From: an uncultured Prevotella sp.
Lineage (GTDB): Bacteria; Bacteroidota; Bacteroidia; Bacteroidales; Bacteroidaceae
Length of the DNA: 35,565 nt
NCBI GenBank assembly: GCA_900540375.1
Contig: UQFS01000037.1
Coordinates: 1 to 35,565, forward strand
Direction of reading: 5' to 3'
Below are positions 6,671 through 14,716 of this stretch, one piece after another. Every line of letters begins with the position of its first letter. Positions within the stretch are counted from its first letter, which is position 1. Made by a program: the position numbers and the translations under genes. A model generated the notes under the pieces. The model made no database searches. It saw only the letters and a program-made list of their open reading frames with translations, and was not told the DNA's origin.

Positions 6671-8056
6671 TCACTTTCCTATGCAGAAGTGCTGGAAAAT
6701 GTTGTTGAGGGTCTCTTGGCTGGAGATGGAACCACCGGCGATATCTCCAAGAATTTGGAGAACCTGACGGAGGTCTTCGGCTACGAGATCGGAGGGGAGG
6801 GAAGAGGTGAGATCGGAGAGAACACGTTCAAGGGCCTCATGAGCATGAATGAGCGCGTCATAGTGACGGCTGTTGGTGATGATGACAGTGTCCTCTGTCA
6901 GCTCCGGGATGTCAGCGAGTCGGAAGATGGCGTCTTCCAATTGCTCGATGCCTTGACCAAATTTGGCGCTGATGCTCAACTCGGTAGCTGGTTGCAAAGA
7001 AGTGGAGACAATGGATCCGGTAGAAGTATCGTCCTGAGAATCAGCAGCAAAGTCGACCTTATTGTGGACAAGGATAAGGGGCTTGTCGCCAATACGATTG
7101 GCAATGTCAGAAGTTTCCTTGTCGGAGGGTTGATGGTCAACGAGCCACACGATGATGGAGGCCTCGTCCATCTTCTGATAGGAGCGTTCAATGCCGAGTT
7201 GTTCGATGCGGTCGTTGGTGTGGCGAATGCCGGCCGTGTCGATGAAGCGGAAGGTGATGCCATGGATGAGCATCGTGTCCTCCACAGTATCGCGCGTGGT
7301 GCCATCGATGTCGCTGACGATAGCCTTGTCTTCATGGAGCAGTTGGTTGAGTAGTGTACTTTTGCCCACATTGGTCTTTCCGACAATGGCCACAGGGATG
7401 CCTTTTTTCAGCGCGTTGCCCGTCAGGAAGGAGTGGGCGAGTGTAGAGACGCGGTCATCGATATGTTGAGCGAGTTTGATGAGCTCTGTACGGTCGGCAA
7501 ACTCCAGCTCTTCATGGTCGCTGAAGTCCAGCTCCAATTCAAGCAGAGAAGTCATCTTCAACAGTTGTTCACGCAGTTTGGAGAGCTCGGAGCTGAAATG
7601 TCCTTTGAGTTGGCTCATGGCAAGGTGATGCGTGGCTTTGTTGTTGGCTGAGATAAGGTCGGCGACAGCCTCAGCCTGGCTCAGATCCATCTTACCGTTG
7701 AGATAAGCCCGGCGTGTGTATTCACCTGGCTGGGCCATGCGGCATCCGTTGTCGATGAGCAGCTGCAGTATGACGTTGACGATATACTGACTGCCATGAC
7801 AACTGATTTCTGCGCTTTCCTCACCGGTATAGCTGTTGGGGGCGTGAAAGACACTGACAATGACATCGTCGAGGGTGTTGTTCTGTTTGTCTTTTATCTC
7901 GCCATAGTGCAGGGAGTAGGAATTTGCCGCAGTCAGGGGCTTAAGGCTTTTAGCAGTGAAGATTTTGTCGATAAGCGCCAAACATCCTTCACCGCTGACG
8001 CGAACGACAGCAATAGCACCTCCTGTACGGGTTGCAGGAGCACAAATAATTGACAT
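6671..8056 (-). CDS. mnmE: tRNA uridine-5-carboxymethylaminomethyl synthesis GTPase MnmE
   Basis: A full-length 461-residue MnmE, which with MnmG modifies the wobble uridine of certain tRNAs. It has an N-terminal formyl-THF-binding domain (MSIICAPATRTGGAIAVVRVSG), a helical domain, and an inserted G domain. G-domain motifs are G1 GKTNVGKS (226-233), G2 DGTTRDT, G3 DTAG (273-276) and G4 NKVD (332-335). It ends in the conserved FCIGK with the catalytic Cys. The start is the ATG at 8054-8056. The element integrase lies just beyond the stop codon, so this 3' end is the probable insertion target. Confidence 0.97.
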   Translation of the reverse strand: MSIICAPATRTGGAIAVVRVSGEGCLALIDKIFTAKSLKPLTAANSYSLHYGEIKDKQNNTLDDVIVSVFHAPNSYTGEESAEISCHGSQYIVNVILQLLIDNGCRMAQPGEYTRRAYLNGKMDLSQAEAVADLISANNKATHHLAMSQLKGHFSSELSKLREQLLKMTSLLELELDFSDHEELEFADRTELIKLAQHIDDRVSTLAHSFLTGNALKKGIPVAIVGKTNVGKSTLLNQLLHEDKAIVSDIDGTTRDTVEDTMLIHGITFRFIDTAGIRHTNDRIEQLGIERSYQKMDEASIIVWLVDHQPSDKETSDIANRIGDKPLILVHNKVDFAADSQDDTSTGSIVSTSLQPATELSISAKFGQGIEQLEDAIFRLADIPELTEDTVIITNSRHYDALIHAHEALERVLSDLTSSLPSDLVAEDLRQVLQILGDIAGGSISSQETLNNIFQHFCIGK

Positions 8057-8059
8057 TTT

Positions 8060-8121
8060 ATGAATGTTGAATGATATGAATGTTGAATGTTGAGTGATAA
8101 ATTAAACAAATGTTGAATGAT
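8060..8121. repeat. Short tandem repeat upstream of mnmE
   Basis: Two adjacent 16-base units (8060-8075 and 8076-8091) share ATGAATGTTGAATG. A diverged spacer is followed by another copy of AATGTTGAATGAT (8109-8121). The repeat lies in the leader between the nucleoside phosphorylase gene and mnmE. Confidence 0.7.
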
Positions 8122-8172
8122 TTCAAATATCAATATTATGAGACATAGGATGAAGATACCGAGAATAAATAT

Positions 8173-9048
8173 TTATATTCTCTCCAGGACTTTTTGAATG
8201 AGTGAATCGATGTCAGCTTTATAATTGCTTTCAGCCTTATGTGCGACGCGGTTGGCGATGACCATGCAGCAGGTGACGGCACGATGTCCCATGAGTTGAG
8301 AGAGTCCGGCGATGGCACTCGACTCCATCTCGAAGTTGGTTACGCGCAAGCCATCGTACTCGAAGCTCTCGATGCGCTCGTTGAGTTTGGGCTCTGCCAA
8401 TGGCAGACGGAGGCGGCGGCCTTGCGGACCGAAGAAGCCATTGCATGAGATAGTGTATCCGCGCACCATATCCTCACCGGCGATGCGGTTCAGGAGCTCA
8501 GTGTCGGAAGTAGCCACATAAGGATTTCCCATGGAGGCTTTCCATCCTACATGCTCTTTGAAGTCCTGCTCGAGTTTGAGATCGCTCGCCTCGTCGCGTC
8601 CGGCATAGAAGTTGAGCAGTCCATCGAAGCCGATGCTCTTCACACTGGCGATGAAAGTACCCGTAGGAGTATAGGGCTGCAGACCTCCGCAAGTGCCGAT
8701 GCGCACGAAAGTGAGCTGTCGGTGTTGGTCTTTCTCGGTACGCGTTTGGAAGTCGATATTAGCCAATGCGTCCAATTCGTTGAGCACAATGTCGATGTTA
8801 TCGCATCCGATACCCGTACTCTGTACAGTGATGCGCTTGCCGTGGTAGGAGCCGGTGATGGTGTGGAACTCACGGTTACTCACCTCACACTCTTTCGAGT
8901 CGAAGTGCGAGGCCACGAGTGTGACACGAGCCGGATCACCTACGAGAATCACCTTATCAGCGAGTTGCGTAGGGTGGAGGTGAAGATGAAAGATAGAGCC
9001 GTCACCATTGATAATCAGCTCGGACTCAGGAAATACAGTCTTTTCCAT
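8173..9048 (-). CDS. Nucleoside phosphorylase (uridine phosphorylase-like)
   Basis: A 291-residue NP-I family phosphorylase that cleaves nucleosides with phosphate for base salvage. Visible family signatures are the phosphate-binding GDPAR (ILVGDPARV), a second phosphate-loop segment RIGTCGGL, and the substrate-binding NFEMESSAIAGL segment near the C-terminus. The length is somewhat greater than the 250-residue enterobacterial Udp because of an extended N-terminus. The start is the ATG at 9046-9048. It sits between the broken PD40-like gene and mnmE, all on the minus strand. Uridine preference is inferred; purine nucleosides cannot be excluded. Confidence 0.85.
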   Translation of the reverse strand: MEKTVFPESELIINGDGSIFHLHLHPTQLADKVILVGDPARVTLVASHFDSKECEVSNREFHTITGSYHGKRITVQSTGIGCDNIDIVLNELDALANIDFQTRTEKDQHRQLTFVRIGTCGGLQPYTPTGTFIASVKSIGFDGLLNFYAGRDEASDLKLEQDFKEHVGWKASMGNPYVATSDTELLNRIAGEDMVRGYTISCNGFFGPQGRRLRLPLAEPKLNERIESFEYDGLRVTNFEMESSAIAGLSQLMGHRAVTCCMVIANRVAHKAESNYKADIDSLIQKVLERI

Positions 9049-9098
9049 GATTGCTAAGATTTAAAGATACAAGTACTATTTTTCTATATTATGATTAA

Positions 9099-10233
9099 CT
9101 ACTTTTGCATTTCGGCCACCCGCAGTTTCTTTGCCACGTTGTGGAGGTCGGTCAGCTGCTGTTTCAAGTCCTTCTCCTTGCTAAGAATATCTTGTGCGAG
9201 CGTCCGTTGTCCACGCGCGTAGAGCTCACGGTTATGGTTGAGGCTGCGACGTGTGTCGTCGATCATATTGTTGAGTTCCACCCATTGCCGGAAGAGGTTT
9301 CTGGACACAGGTGATTTTAATTGCTTCTCGTCGGTGATCAGCGTGTTATCGTTGAGGATAAACGACGTAGTGACGTGCGTCTTGTCCACTTTCGCGCGCG
9401 CCATCATCGCGTCGCGTCGTCCGAGAGCCGCTTTCCGGTCTCCGAAGGCCCAAGTGTCGGCGATGCTGTGGATTTGCGCATAGCGCTCCAGCTGCGCCGA
9501 GGAGAGGTTGTCAGCGGTGAAGTCCTTTCTCACCTGCGTGGGCACGAAGGTATAGATACATACACTGTCGGCGTGCTGATGGCGGTCGCTGACGAGCCAT
9601 CCGAGCGTGTCGAGGTCATCGATAGCCAGGAGATAGTCGTTGGCCGTAGAGTTGAAGGGCAATCCATAGTTTTGTGGTTGCAGCCACTCATCCTTATCGT
9701 TGTCATAAGAAGTCATGAAGATGTCTCGTCCGCCGACAGAGTAGGGTCCTGTTGCTGAGAAGAAGAGCGTGATCCCGTCGGCGCAGAGGAAGGGATAGTT
9801 TTGCCAATGATAGTCTTCGTCGCTAATGTCAGCAAGGCACGACTGCTGGCTCCAGGCGTTGCCCACTTTGGTCTGCACGTAGAGCGTCGTGGAGGTGCTG
9901 TCGCCCAAGGCATAGAAGCGCCGGTCGCCCAGTTCTGTCTCATACTGTGCTAAGACGTTGTTGCCCTTTCTGCTTTTCATAGAGAGCTTTCCCGCCTCGG
10001 CGTTGAGTGGAATATGGCTGAGGAAGTCGTTTTTAGCCACGACCACGCTGTCGATGAACATCAACTTGGCCGTGGCAGGCAGTGCTGAAGAGTTGCCGCC
10101 CGCCGTTGCTGTTGGTCTTTATTTTCATCGTAGCCACAGCCTTTCCTTTCACTGTGGTGTTTCGCTTCTGAGCCCCCGCGGGCACCACTGCGAAGAGCAG
10201 TGCCGTGAGGATCCATGCCTGTATTTTCTTCAT
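9099..10233 (-). pseudogene. Secreted PD40/WD40-like repeat protein, broken by a one-base frameshift
   Basis: The N-terminal frame starts at the ATG at 10233 with a signal peptide (MKKIQAWILTALLFAVVPAGA, then QKR) and runs through KTNSNGG before going out of frame. The rest, in another frame, runs from GNSSALPATAKLMFIDSVVV to the stop at 9099. Removing one C from the CCC at 10099-10101 restores a single 377-residue protein. The mature part has beta-propeller-like segments (YPFLCADGITLFFS, GGRDIFMTSYD, LGWLVSDR) and a C-terminal helical, coiled-coil-like region rich in Arg, Leu and Lys. It is probably a periplasmic or outer-membrane-associated protein. It could be a real pseudogene or a sequence error. 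Confidence 0.75.
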
Positions 10234-10249
10234 GTTAAAACAAATATGT

Positions 10250-12610
10250 CTATTTAGCCTCTTTCAGATGCTTGTCCATGTTGGCAGCGGCACGTCGTCC
10301 GTCGCCCATGGCCAAGATGACCGTAGCACCGCCGCGCACAATGTCTCCACCCGCATAGATGTCGGGTTGGCTCGACTGCATCTCGTCGTTGACCACGATC
10401 GTATTCTTGCGTCCGAGTTCCAATCCCTGGATGCTCTTGGGTACCAATGGGTTGGGCGAAACGCCGATGGCCACGATGACCTGGTCGCATTCGAGCGTTT
10501 CAGTCCTACCCGTAGCCACCGGGCGGCGGCGGCCACTGGCATCTGGCTCACCGAGCTCCATGATGTCGAGCACAGCGGCGCGCACACGTCCGTTGTCGTC
10601 GGCGAGATATTCCTTTGGATTGTGGAGCGTAAGGAAATGGATACCCTCTTCTTTCGCATGCTTTACCTCTTCAAGACGGGCTGGCATCTCTGCCTCGGAA
10701 CGGCGGTAGACAAGAGTCACGTCAGCACCCAAGCGCTTAGCCGTGCGGCAGGAGTCCATAGCCGTGTTACCACCACCGACGACCACCACCTTCTTACCAA
10801 TATTAATAGGAGTATCGGTATCGGGGTTAGCCGCATCCATGAGGTTGACGCGGGTGAGGTATTCGTTGCTCGACATCACGTTGATGTAGTTCTCACCAGG
10901 GATGTCCATGAAGTTGGGCAGTCCGGCTCCCGAACCTACAAATATACCGCGGAAGCCCTTATCCTCCAAGTCCTTCACGGTGATCGTCTTGCCCACGATG
11001 CAGTCGGTTTGGAAATGAACACCCATCTTGCGCAGGTTGTCGATCTCCACGTCTACGATGCGGTTGGGCAGTCGGAATTCGGGAATACCATATTTCAGCA
11101 CGCCGCCAATTTCGTGGAGCGCCTCGAAGACATAGACCTCGTAGCCTTTCTTCACCATGTCGCCGGCAAAACTCAGTCCCGACGGTCCCGAGCCCACGAC
11201 GGCCACCTTGATGCCATTCGACGGTGCCACCTCGGGCAATATGCCACGTCCGCTCTCGCGCTCATAGTCCGCAGCAAAGCGCTCGAGATAGCCGATGGCC
11301 ACGGCAGGCTCTTTCATCTTCAAGTGTATGCACTGGCTCTCGCACTGCTTCTCCTGCGGGCATACGCGGCCGCAGACAGCGGGCAGGGCAGAGGTCATCT
11401 TCAGCACGCGGGCAGCGTCGAGGACATGTCCACGCTCGATATTCTTGATAAACGACGGAATGTTGATATTCACCGGGCATCCCTCGACGCAGCTTGGCTT
11501 ACCGCAGTCGAGGCAGCGGCGAGCCTCACTCATAGCCATGTCAAGTGTCAGTCCTTTGTTCACCTCCTCAGTGCGAGTGGTGGCGCGGTAGACGGGGGCG
11601 AGCTCCGGCATCTTCACGCGTTCAATCTGCTTGCGCTCCTTGGCCGTCATCTTCTTGCGAAGTTCCTCACGCCAGGGTGCATTGCGGTCGATAAGACTCT
11701 CCATGGGCTCCTTGCCGTCGTCGGGCGAGGGTACTGCCGTCTCAGCCGTGTTGCAAGCCACACAGGGATTCGCTTCATCGTCGTGGTGGAGGTGGCGCTC
11801 ATAGTTGTCCATTTCCTCTTTTTCCACTCCTTTGAAGGTGCCCATGCGCTTCATCATCTCATCCCAGTCGACGAGATCACCGTCGAACTCCGGGCCGTCG
11901 ATGCATACAAACTTTGTCTTTCCGCCGATTGTCAGTCGGCAGGCACCGCACATACCCGTACCGTCGACCATGATGGTGTTGAGCGAGACATCGTTGGGGA
12001 TACTATATTTATGAGCCAGCAGCGAGGTGAATTTCATCATTACCGGAGGACCAATGGCGAGCACCTTGTCGACATGCTCGCGCTTGATAACCTCTTCCAC
12101 GCCGACGGTGACCACTCCTTTCTCGCCGTAGGAGCCGTCGTCGGTCATGATGATGACCTCATCACTGTATTTCTTGACGTCATCGACCATGATGACAAGA
12201 TTCTTTGTACGTCCGGCGAGCACCGAGATGACGCGGTTGCCGGCCTGTTTGAGCGCGGTGAGTATTGGGAGGATGGCTGCAATGCCAATGCCACCTCCGG
12301 CACACACTACGGTACCGTATTTCTCAATCTTCGACGCATTGCCCAAGGGTCCTACGATATCCTGCACCTCGTCACCAACATTGAGCTGACAGAGCTTGGT
12401 AGAGGACAGTCCCACCTCTTGCACCACGAGGGTAAGGGTGCCCTTTTCGGGGTCTGACTTCGCGATGGTGTAGGGCACGCGCTCGCTGTCTTTGTCCACA
12501 CGCACGATGATGAAATGCCCAGGGCGGCAGCTGTGCGCGATGAGCGGCGCCTCCACCTCCAGACAGAACACCTTTTCCGAGAATTGTGTTTTCTTTAGAA
12601 TCTTGTTCAT
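10250..12610 (-). CDS. Fused NADPH-dependent flavoprotein: NfnA-like reductase plus glutamate-synthase small-subunit-like domain
   Basis: A 786-residue fusion. Residues 1-270 are a ferredoxin-reductase-like FAD/NAD domain with a [2Fe-2S] site (C221-GA-C224 and C236). Residues 290-786 resemble the GltD/NfnB flavoprotein. That half has paired Fe-S cysteine clusters (CLDCGKPSC..GCPV and CGRVCPQEKQCESQC), an FAD loop (VGSGPSGLS) and an NADP loop (VGGGNTAMDSC). The two parts match the separate NfnA and NfnB subunits, so this could be a single-chain NADH-dependent ferredoxin:NADP oxidoreductase. Databases often name it glutamate synthase subunit, but no large glutamate synthase gene is nearby. It has its own promoter at 12643-12674. 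Confidence 0.85.
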   Translation of the reverse strand: MNKILKKTQFSEKVFCLEVEAPLIAHSCRPGHFIIVRVDKDSERVPYTIAKSDPEKGTLTLVVQEVGLSSTKLCQLNVGDEVQDIVGPLGNASKIEKYGTVVCAGGGIGIAAILPILTALKQAGNRVISVLAGRTKNLVIMVDDVKKYSDEVIIMTDDGSYGEKGVVTVGVEEVIKREHVDKVLAIGPPVMMKFTSLLAHKYSIPNDVSLNTIMVDGTGMCGACRLTIGGKTKFVCIDGPEFDGDLVDWDEMMKRMGTFKGVEKEEMDNYERHLHHDDEANPCVACNTAETAVPSPDDGKEPMESLIDRNAPWREELRKKMTAKERKQIERVKMPELAPVYRATTRTEEVNKGLTLDMAMSEARRCLDCGKPSCVEGCPVNINIPSFIKNIERGHVLDAARVLKMTSALPAVCGRVCPQEKQCESQCIHLKMKEPAVAIGYLERFAADYERESGRGILPEVAPSNGIKVAVVGSGPSGLSFAGDMVKKGYEVYVFEALHEIGGVLKYGIPEFRLPNRIVDVEIDNLRKMGVHFQTDCIVGKTITVKDLEDKGFRGIFVGSGAGLPNFMDIPGENYINVMSSNEYLTRVNLMDAANPDTDTPINIGKKVVVVGGGNTAMDSCRTAKRLGADVTLVYRRSEAEMPARLEEVKHAKEEGIHFLTLHNPKEYLADDNGRVRAAVLDIMELGEPDASGRRRPVATGRTETLECDQVIVAIGVSPNPLVPKSIQGLELGRKNTIVVNDEMQSSQPDIYAGGDIVRGGATVILAMGDGRRAAANMDKHLKEAK

Positions 12611-12642
12611 TTCAGTCTTTGTCTTTGGTCTTTACGTTAGCA

Positions 12643-12674
12643 CAAAGATAGCAATAAAAATCGAGTTTCTCAAT
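12643..12674 (-). promoter_or_regulatory. Promoter for the fused flavoprotein gene
   Basis: On the minus strand a perfect -7 box TATCTTTG (plus 12643-12650) lies 20 bases downstream of ATTG (12671-12674), matching the Bacteroidetes housekeeping sigma pattern. The leader to the ATG is about 30 bases. Confidence 0.65.
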
Positions 12675-12716
12675 GAATGTCCGTTAAAATAACTCTTACA
12701 AGAGAAAAAAAGACAG

Positions 12717-13235
12717 TTATTTCATCTTTTCAGCCTCTTTGTGCGCGGGGCTCAGTCCTTTCTTGTCGCTGATGAAATTGAGCACTACCATTTCTATCAT
12801 ACATGTGAGTTCCTGAAACATGATATGGCATCGGGGCCATACCAGGCAGACGACAAAGCAGGGAAGCCAAAGATAGAGTATCTTGGGGCAGCGGTGGAAG
12901 ACATAGATCACCGAGGCCACGCAGCAGAGAATGCCGCCGAAATAGTGGAGAAATGTGTTTGAGGTGTGGTAATGGGGCGAGAGGGCCACATCGACCAGTC
13001 CTATGATCATCAACCACACCATGGCTCGGCCTTTCTTGTCGGTGTGGCGAAAGAGAGTAGTGGCTACGAATGCGATGACCGTCAATATATATAATGAGAA
13101 GTCCAGTTCATGGGGAATCAGATACGAGGTGCATGACATACTGTGGGGCAGTCTCCCGCTGACCGAGGTGCAGAGCGCTACATAGATGGCTGTGATGGCG
13201 AGCTCCGCAATACTGATGATTTTTGTTGACTTCAT
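12717..13235 (-). CDS. Hypothetical integral membrane protein, 172 aa
   Basis: The start MKSTKIISIAEL at the ATG at 13235 is preferred. The upstream extension is AT-rich non-coding-looking sequence. About five hydrophobic segments are visible: near the N-terminus (AELAITAIYVALCTSV), LYILTVIAFVATTLF, MVWLMIIGLVDVAL, YFGGILCCVASVIYVF and LYLWLPCFVVCLVW. The C-terminal tail is charged (KKGLSPAHKEAEKMK). The gene is divergent from the mannanase gene. I do not recognise the family. No catalytic motif is seen. Confidence 0.65.
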   Translation of the reverse strand: MKSTKIISIAELAITAIYVALCTSVSGRLPHSMSCTSYLIPHELDFSLYILTVIAFVATTLFRHTDKKGRAMVWLMIIGLVDVALSPHYHTSNTFLHYFGGILCCVASVIYVFHRCPKILYLWLPCFVVCLVWPRCHIMFQELTCMIEMVVLNFISDKKGLSPAHKEAEKMK

Positions 13236-13357
13236 AATGCTTAGCTGCTTGTTTACTTGCAAAGATGCAAATAGTGTACCGAATCCGATGCGAAATATTT
13301 GCAAACAAAATACTATTATTTGCAAAGAAAGTGCAAGGAAGTCTCAATGATTTACAG

Positions 13358-13365
13358 TATCTTTG
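13358..13365 (+). promoter_or_regulatory. -7 box for the mannanase/glucosidase genes
   Basis: TATCTTTG at 13358-13365 fits TAnnTTTG and lies 35 bases before the mannanase ATG. No clear TTTG is seen at the -33 position, so the promoter may need an activator. Confidence 0.4.
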
Positions 13366-13399
13366 CAATAGATAATACCCACAACCTGATAATGACATT

Positions 13400-14689
13400 A
13401 TGAAATCGACATTACGACATCTCTTCGGAGCTCTCTTCATGCTCCTGTTGTTTCCATTTACGGCTCAAGCCCAATATGTTCGTTGCCACGACGGCAAGTT
13501 TTGGCTTGGCAGCAAACCCTATTATTATGTAGGCACCAACTTTTGGTATGGGGCTATCCTTGGTTCCACGGGTCAGGGCGGTGACCGTGCGCGTCTCTGC
13601 CGCGAGCTCGACCGGTTGAAGGCTGCTGGTATCGACAATCTGCGCATCCTCGTGGGGTCTGACGGACAGCGGGGCGTGAAGACCAAGGTGGAGCCGACGC
13701 TGCAGGAAGCGCCGGGCGTATACAACGACACCATCCTCGCCGGACTCGACTATCTGCTCCAGCAGATGGGCAAGCGCAAAATGATGGCTGTGCTCTATCT
13801 CAACAACTCGTGGGAATGGAGTGGGGGCTACGGCTACTACCTCGAGCAGACCGGACTCGGTAAGGCGCCGCGGCCCAACGAGGCTGGATATCCTGCGTTC
13901 ATGAAGTTTGTGGAGCAGTTCGTCTCCAACGAGAAAGCTCATCAGCTCTTCTACGACTATGTGCGCTTCATCCTCGGGCGCACCAACCGCTACACCCATA
14001 AGCGCTATGTCGACGACCCCGCCATCATGTCGTGGCAGATTGGGAATGAGCCGCGCGCCTTCTCCAAGGAGGCTATCCCAGCCTTTGAACGGTGGCTCAG
14101 CGAGACCTCCGCCCTCATCCGCAGCATCGACAAGCATCATCTCATCTCCATCGGCAGTGAGGGCGCATGGGGTTGCGAGGGCGACTACAAGTGCTACGAG
14201 ACCATCTGTGCCGACAAGAATGTCGACTACTGCAATGTCCATCTGTGGCCCTACAACTGGAGCTGGTCCAAGGCTGACTCGCTCGTGGAGAATCTGCCGC
14301 GTGCCTGCGCTAATACCAAGGACTATATCATGCGTCATCTCGCCATCTGTCAGCGCTTGGGCAAGCCCCTCGTCATGGAGGAGTTTGGCTATCCCCGCGA
14401 TGGCATGAGCTTCCGTCCGGGGGCCCCGACGAAGGGTCGCGATGCCTATTATAAATATGTCTTCCAACTTGTAGCCGACAATGCCCGTCAGGGCGGGCGC
14501 TTCGCCGGCTGCAACTTCTGGGGATGGGGTGGGGAGGCCCGTCCACGCCATGAGCAGTGGCAGGTGGGTGATCCCTATACCAACGATCCTGCCCAGGAGC
14601 AGCAGGGACTCAACTCAGTCTTCGACTGCGACACCACCACGCTCAACGTCATCAGTAGCGTGATCCGTCAGTTCAAGAAAATGCATTGA
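13400..14689 (+). CDS. Secreted beta-mannanase, glycoside hydrolase family 5 (probably subfamily 7)
   Basis: A 429-residue endo-beta-1,4-mannanase-like enzyme. A signal peptide (about 1-24, LLLFPFTAQA) directs export. The mature protein begins QYVRCHDGKFWLGSKPYYYVGTN, a typical GH5_7 opening. The acid/base is E217 in WQIGNEPR and the nucleophile is E328 in VMEEFGYPRDG. Aromatic-rich loops (WPYNWSW, NFWGWGG) fit a sugar cleft. Family members cut internal mannosyl links of mannan, glucomannan or galactomannan. The GH3 gene follows 27 bases later, indicating co-transcription. No carbohydrate-binding module is present. Confidence 0.9.
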   Translation: MKSTLRHLFGALFMLLLFPFTAQAQYVRCHDGKFWLGSKPYYYVGTNFWYGAILGSTGQGGDRARLCRELDRLKAAGIDNLRILVGSDGQRGVKTKVEPTLQEAPGVYNDTILAGLDYLLQQMGKRKMMAVLYLNNSWEWSGGYGYYLEQTGLGKAPRPNEAGYPAFMKFVEQFVSNEKAHQLFYDYVRFILGRTNRYTHKRYVDDPAIMSWQIGNEPRAFSKEAIPAFERWLSETSALIRSIDKHHLISIGSEGAWGCEGDYKCYETICADKNVDYCNVHLWPYNWSWSKADSLVENLPRACANTKDYIMRHLAICQRLGKPLVMEEFGYPRDGMSFRPGAPTKGRDAYYKYVFQLVADNARQGGRFAGCNFWGWGGEARPRHEQWQVGDPYTNDPAQEQQGLNSVFDCDTTTLNVISSVIRQFKKMH

Positions 14690-14716
14690 TCAACACACAT
14701 TATATTATTATACATC

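Noticed and set aside
10205..12457. 750-codon open frame on the plus strand
   Set aside because: It is the antisense shadow of the fused flavoprotein gene, which has clear Fe-S, FAD and NADP motifs. The plus-strand translation has no recognisable domain.
13412..14551. 379-codon open frame on the minus strand
   Set aside because: Shadow of the GH5 mannanase. No family motif in the antisense reading.
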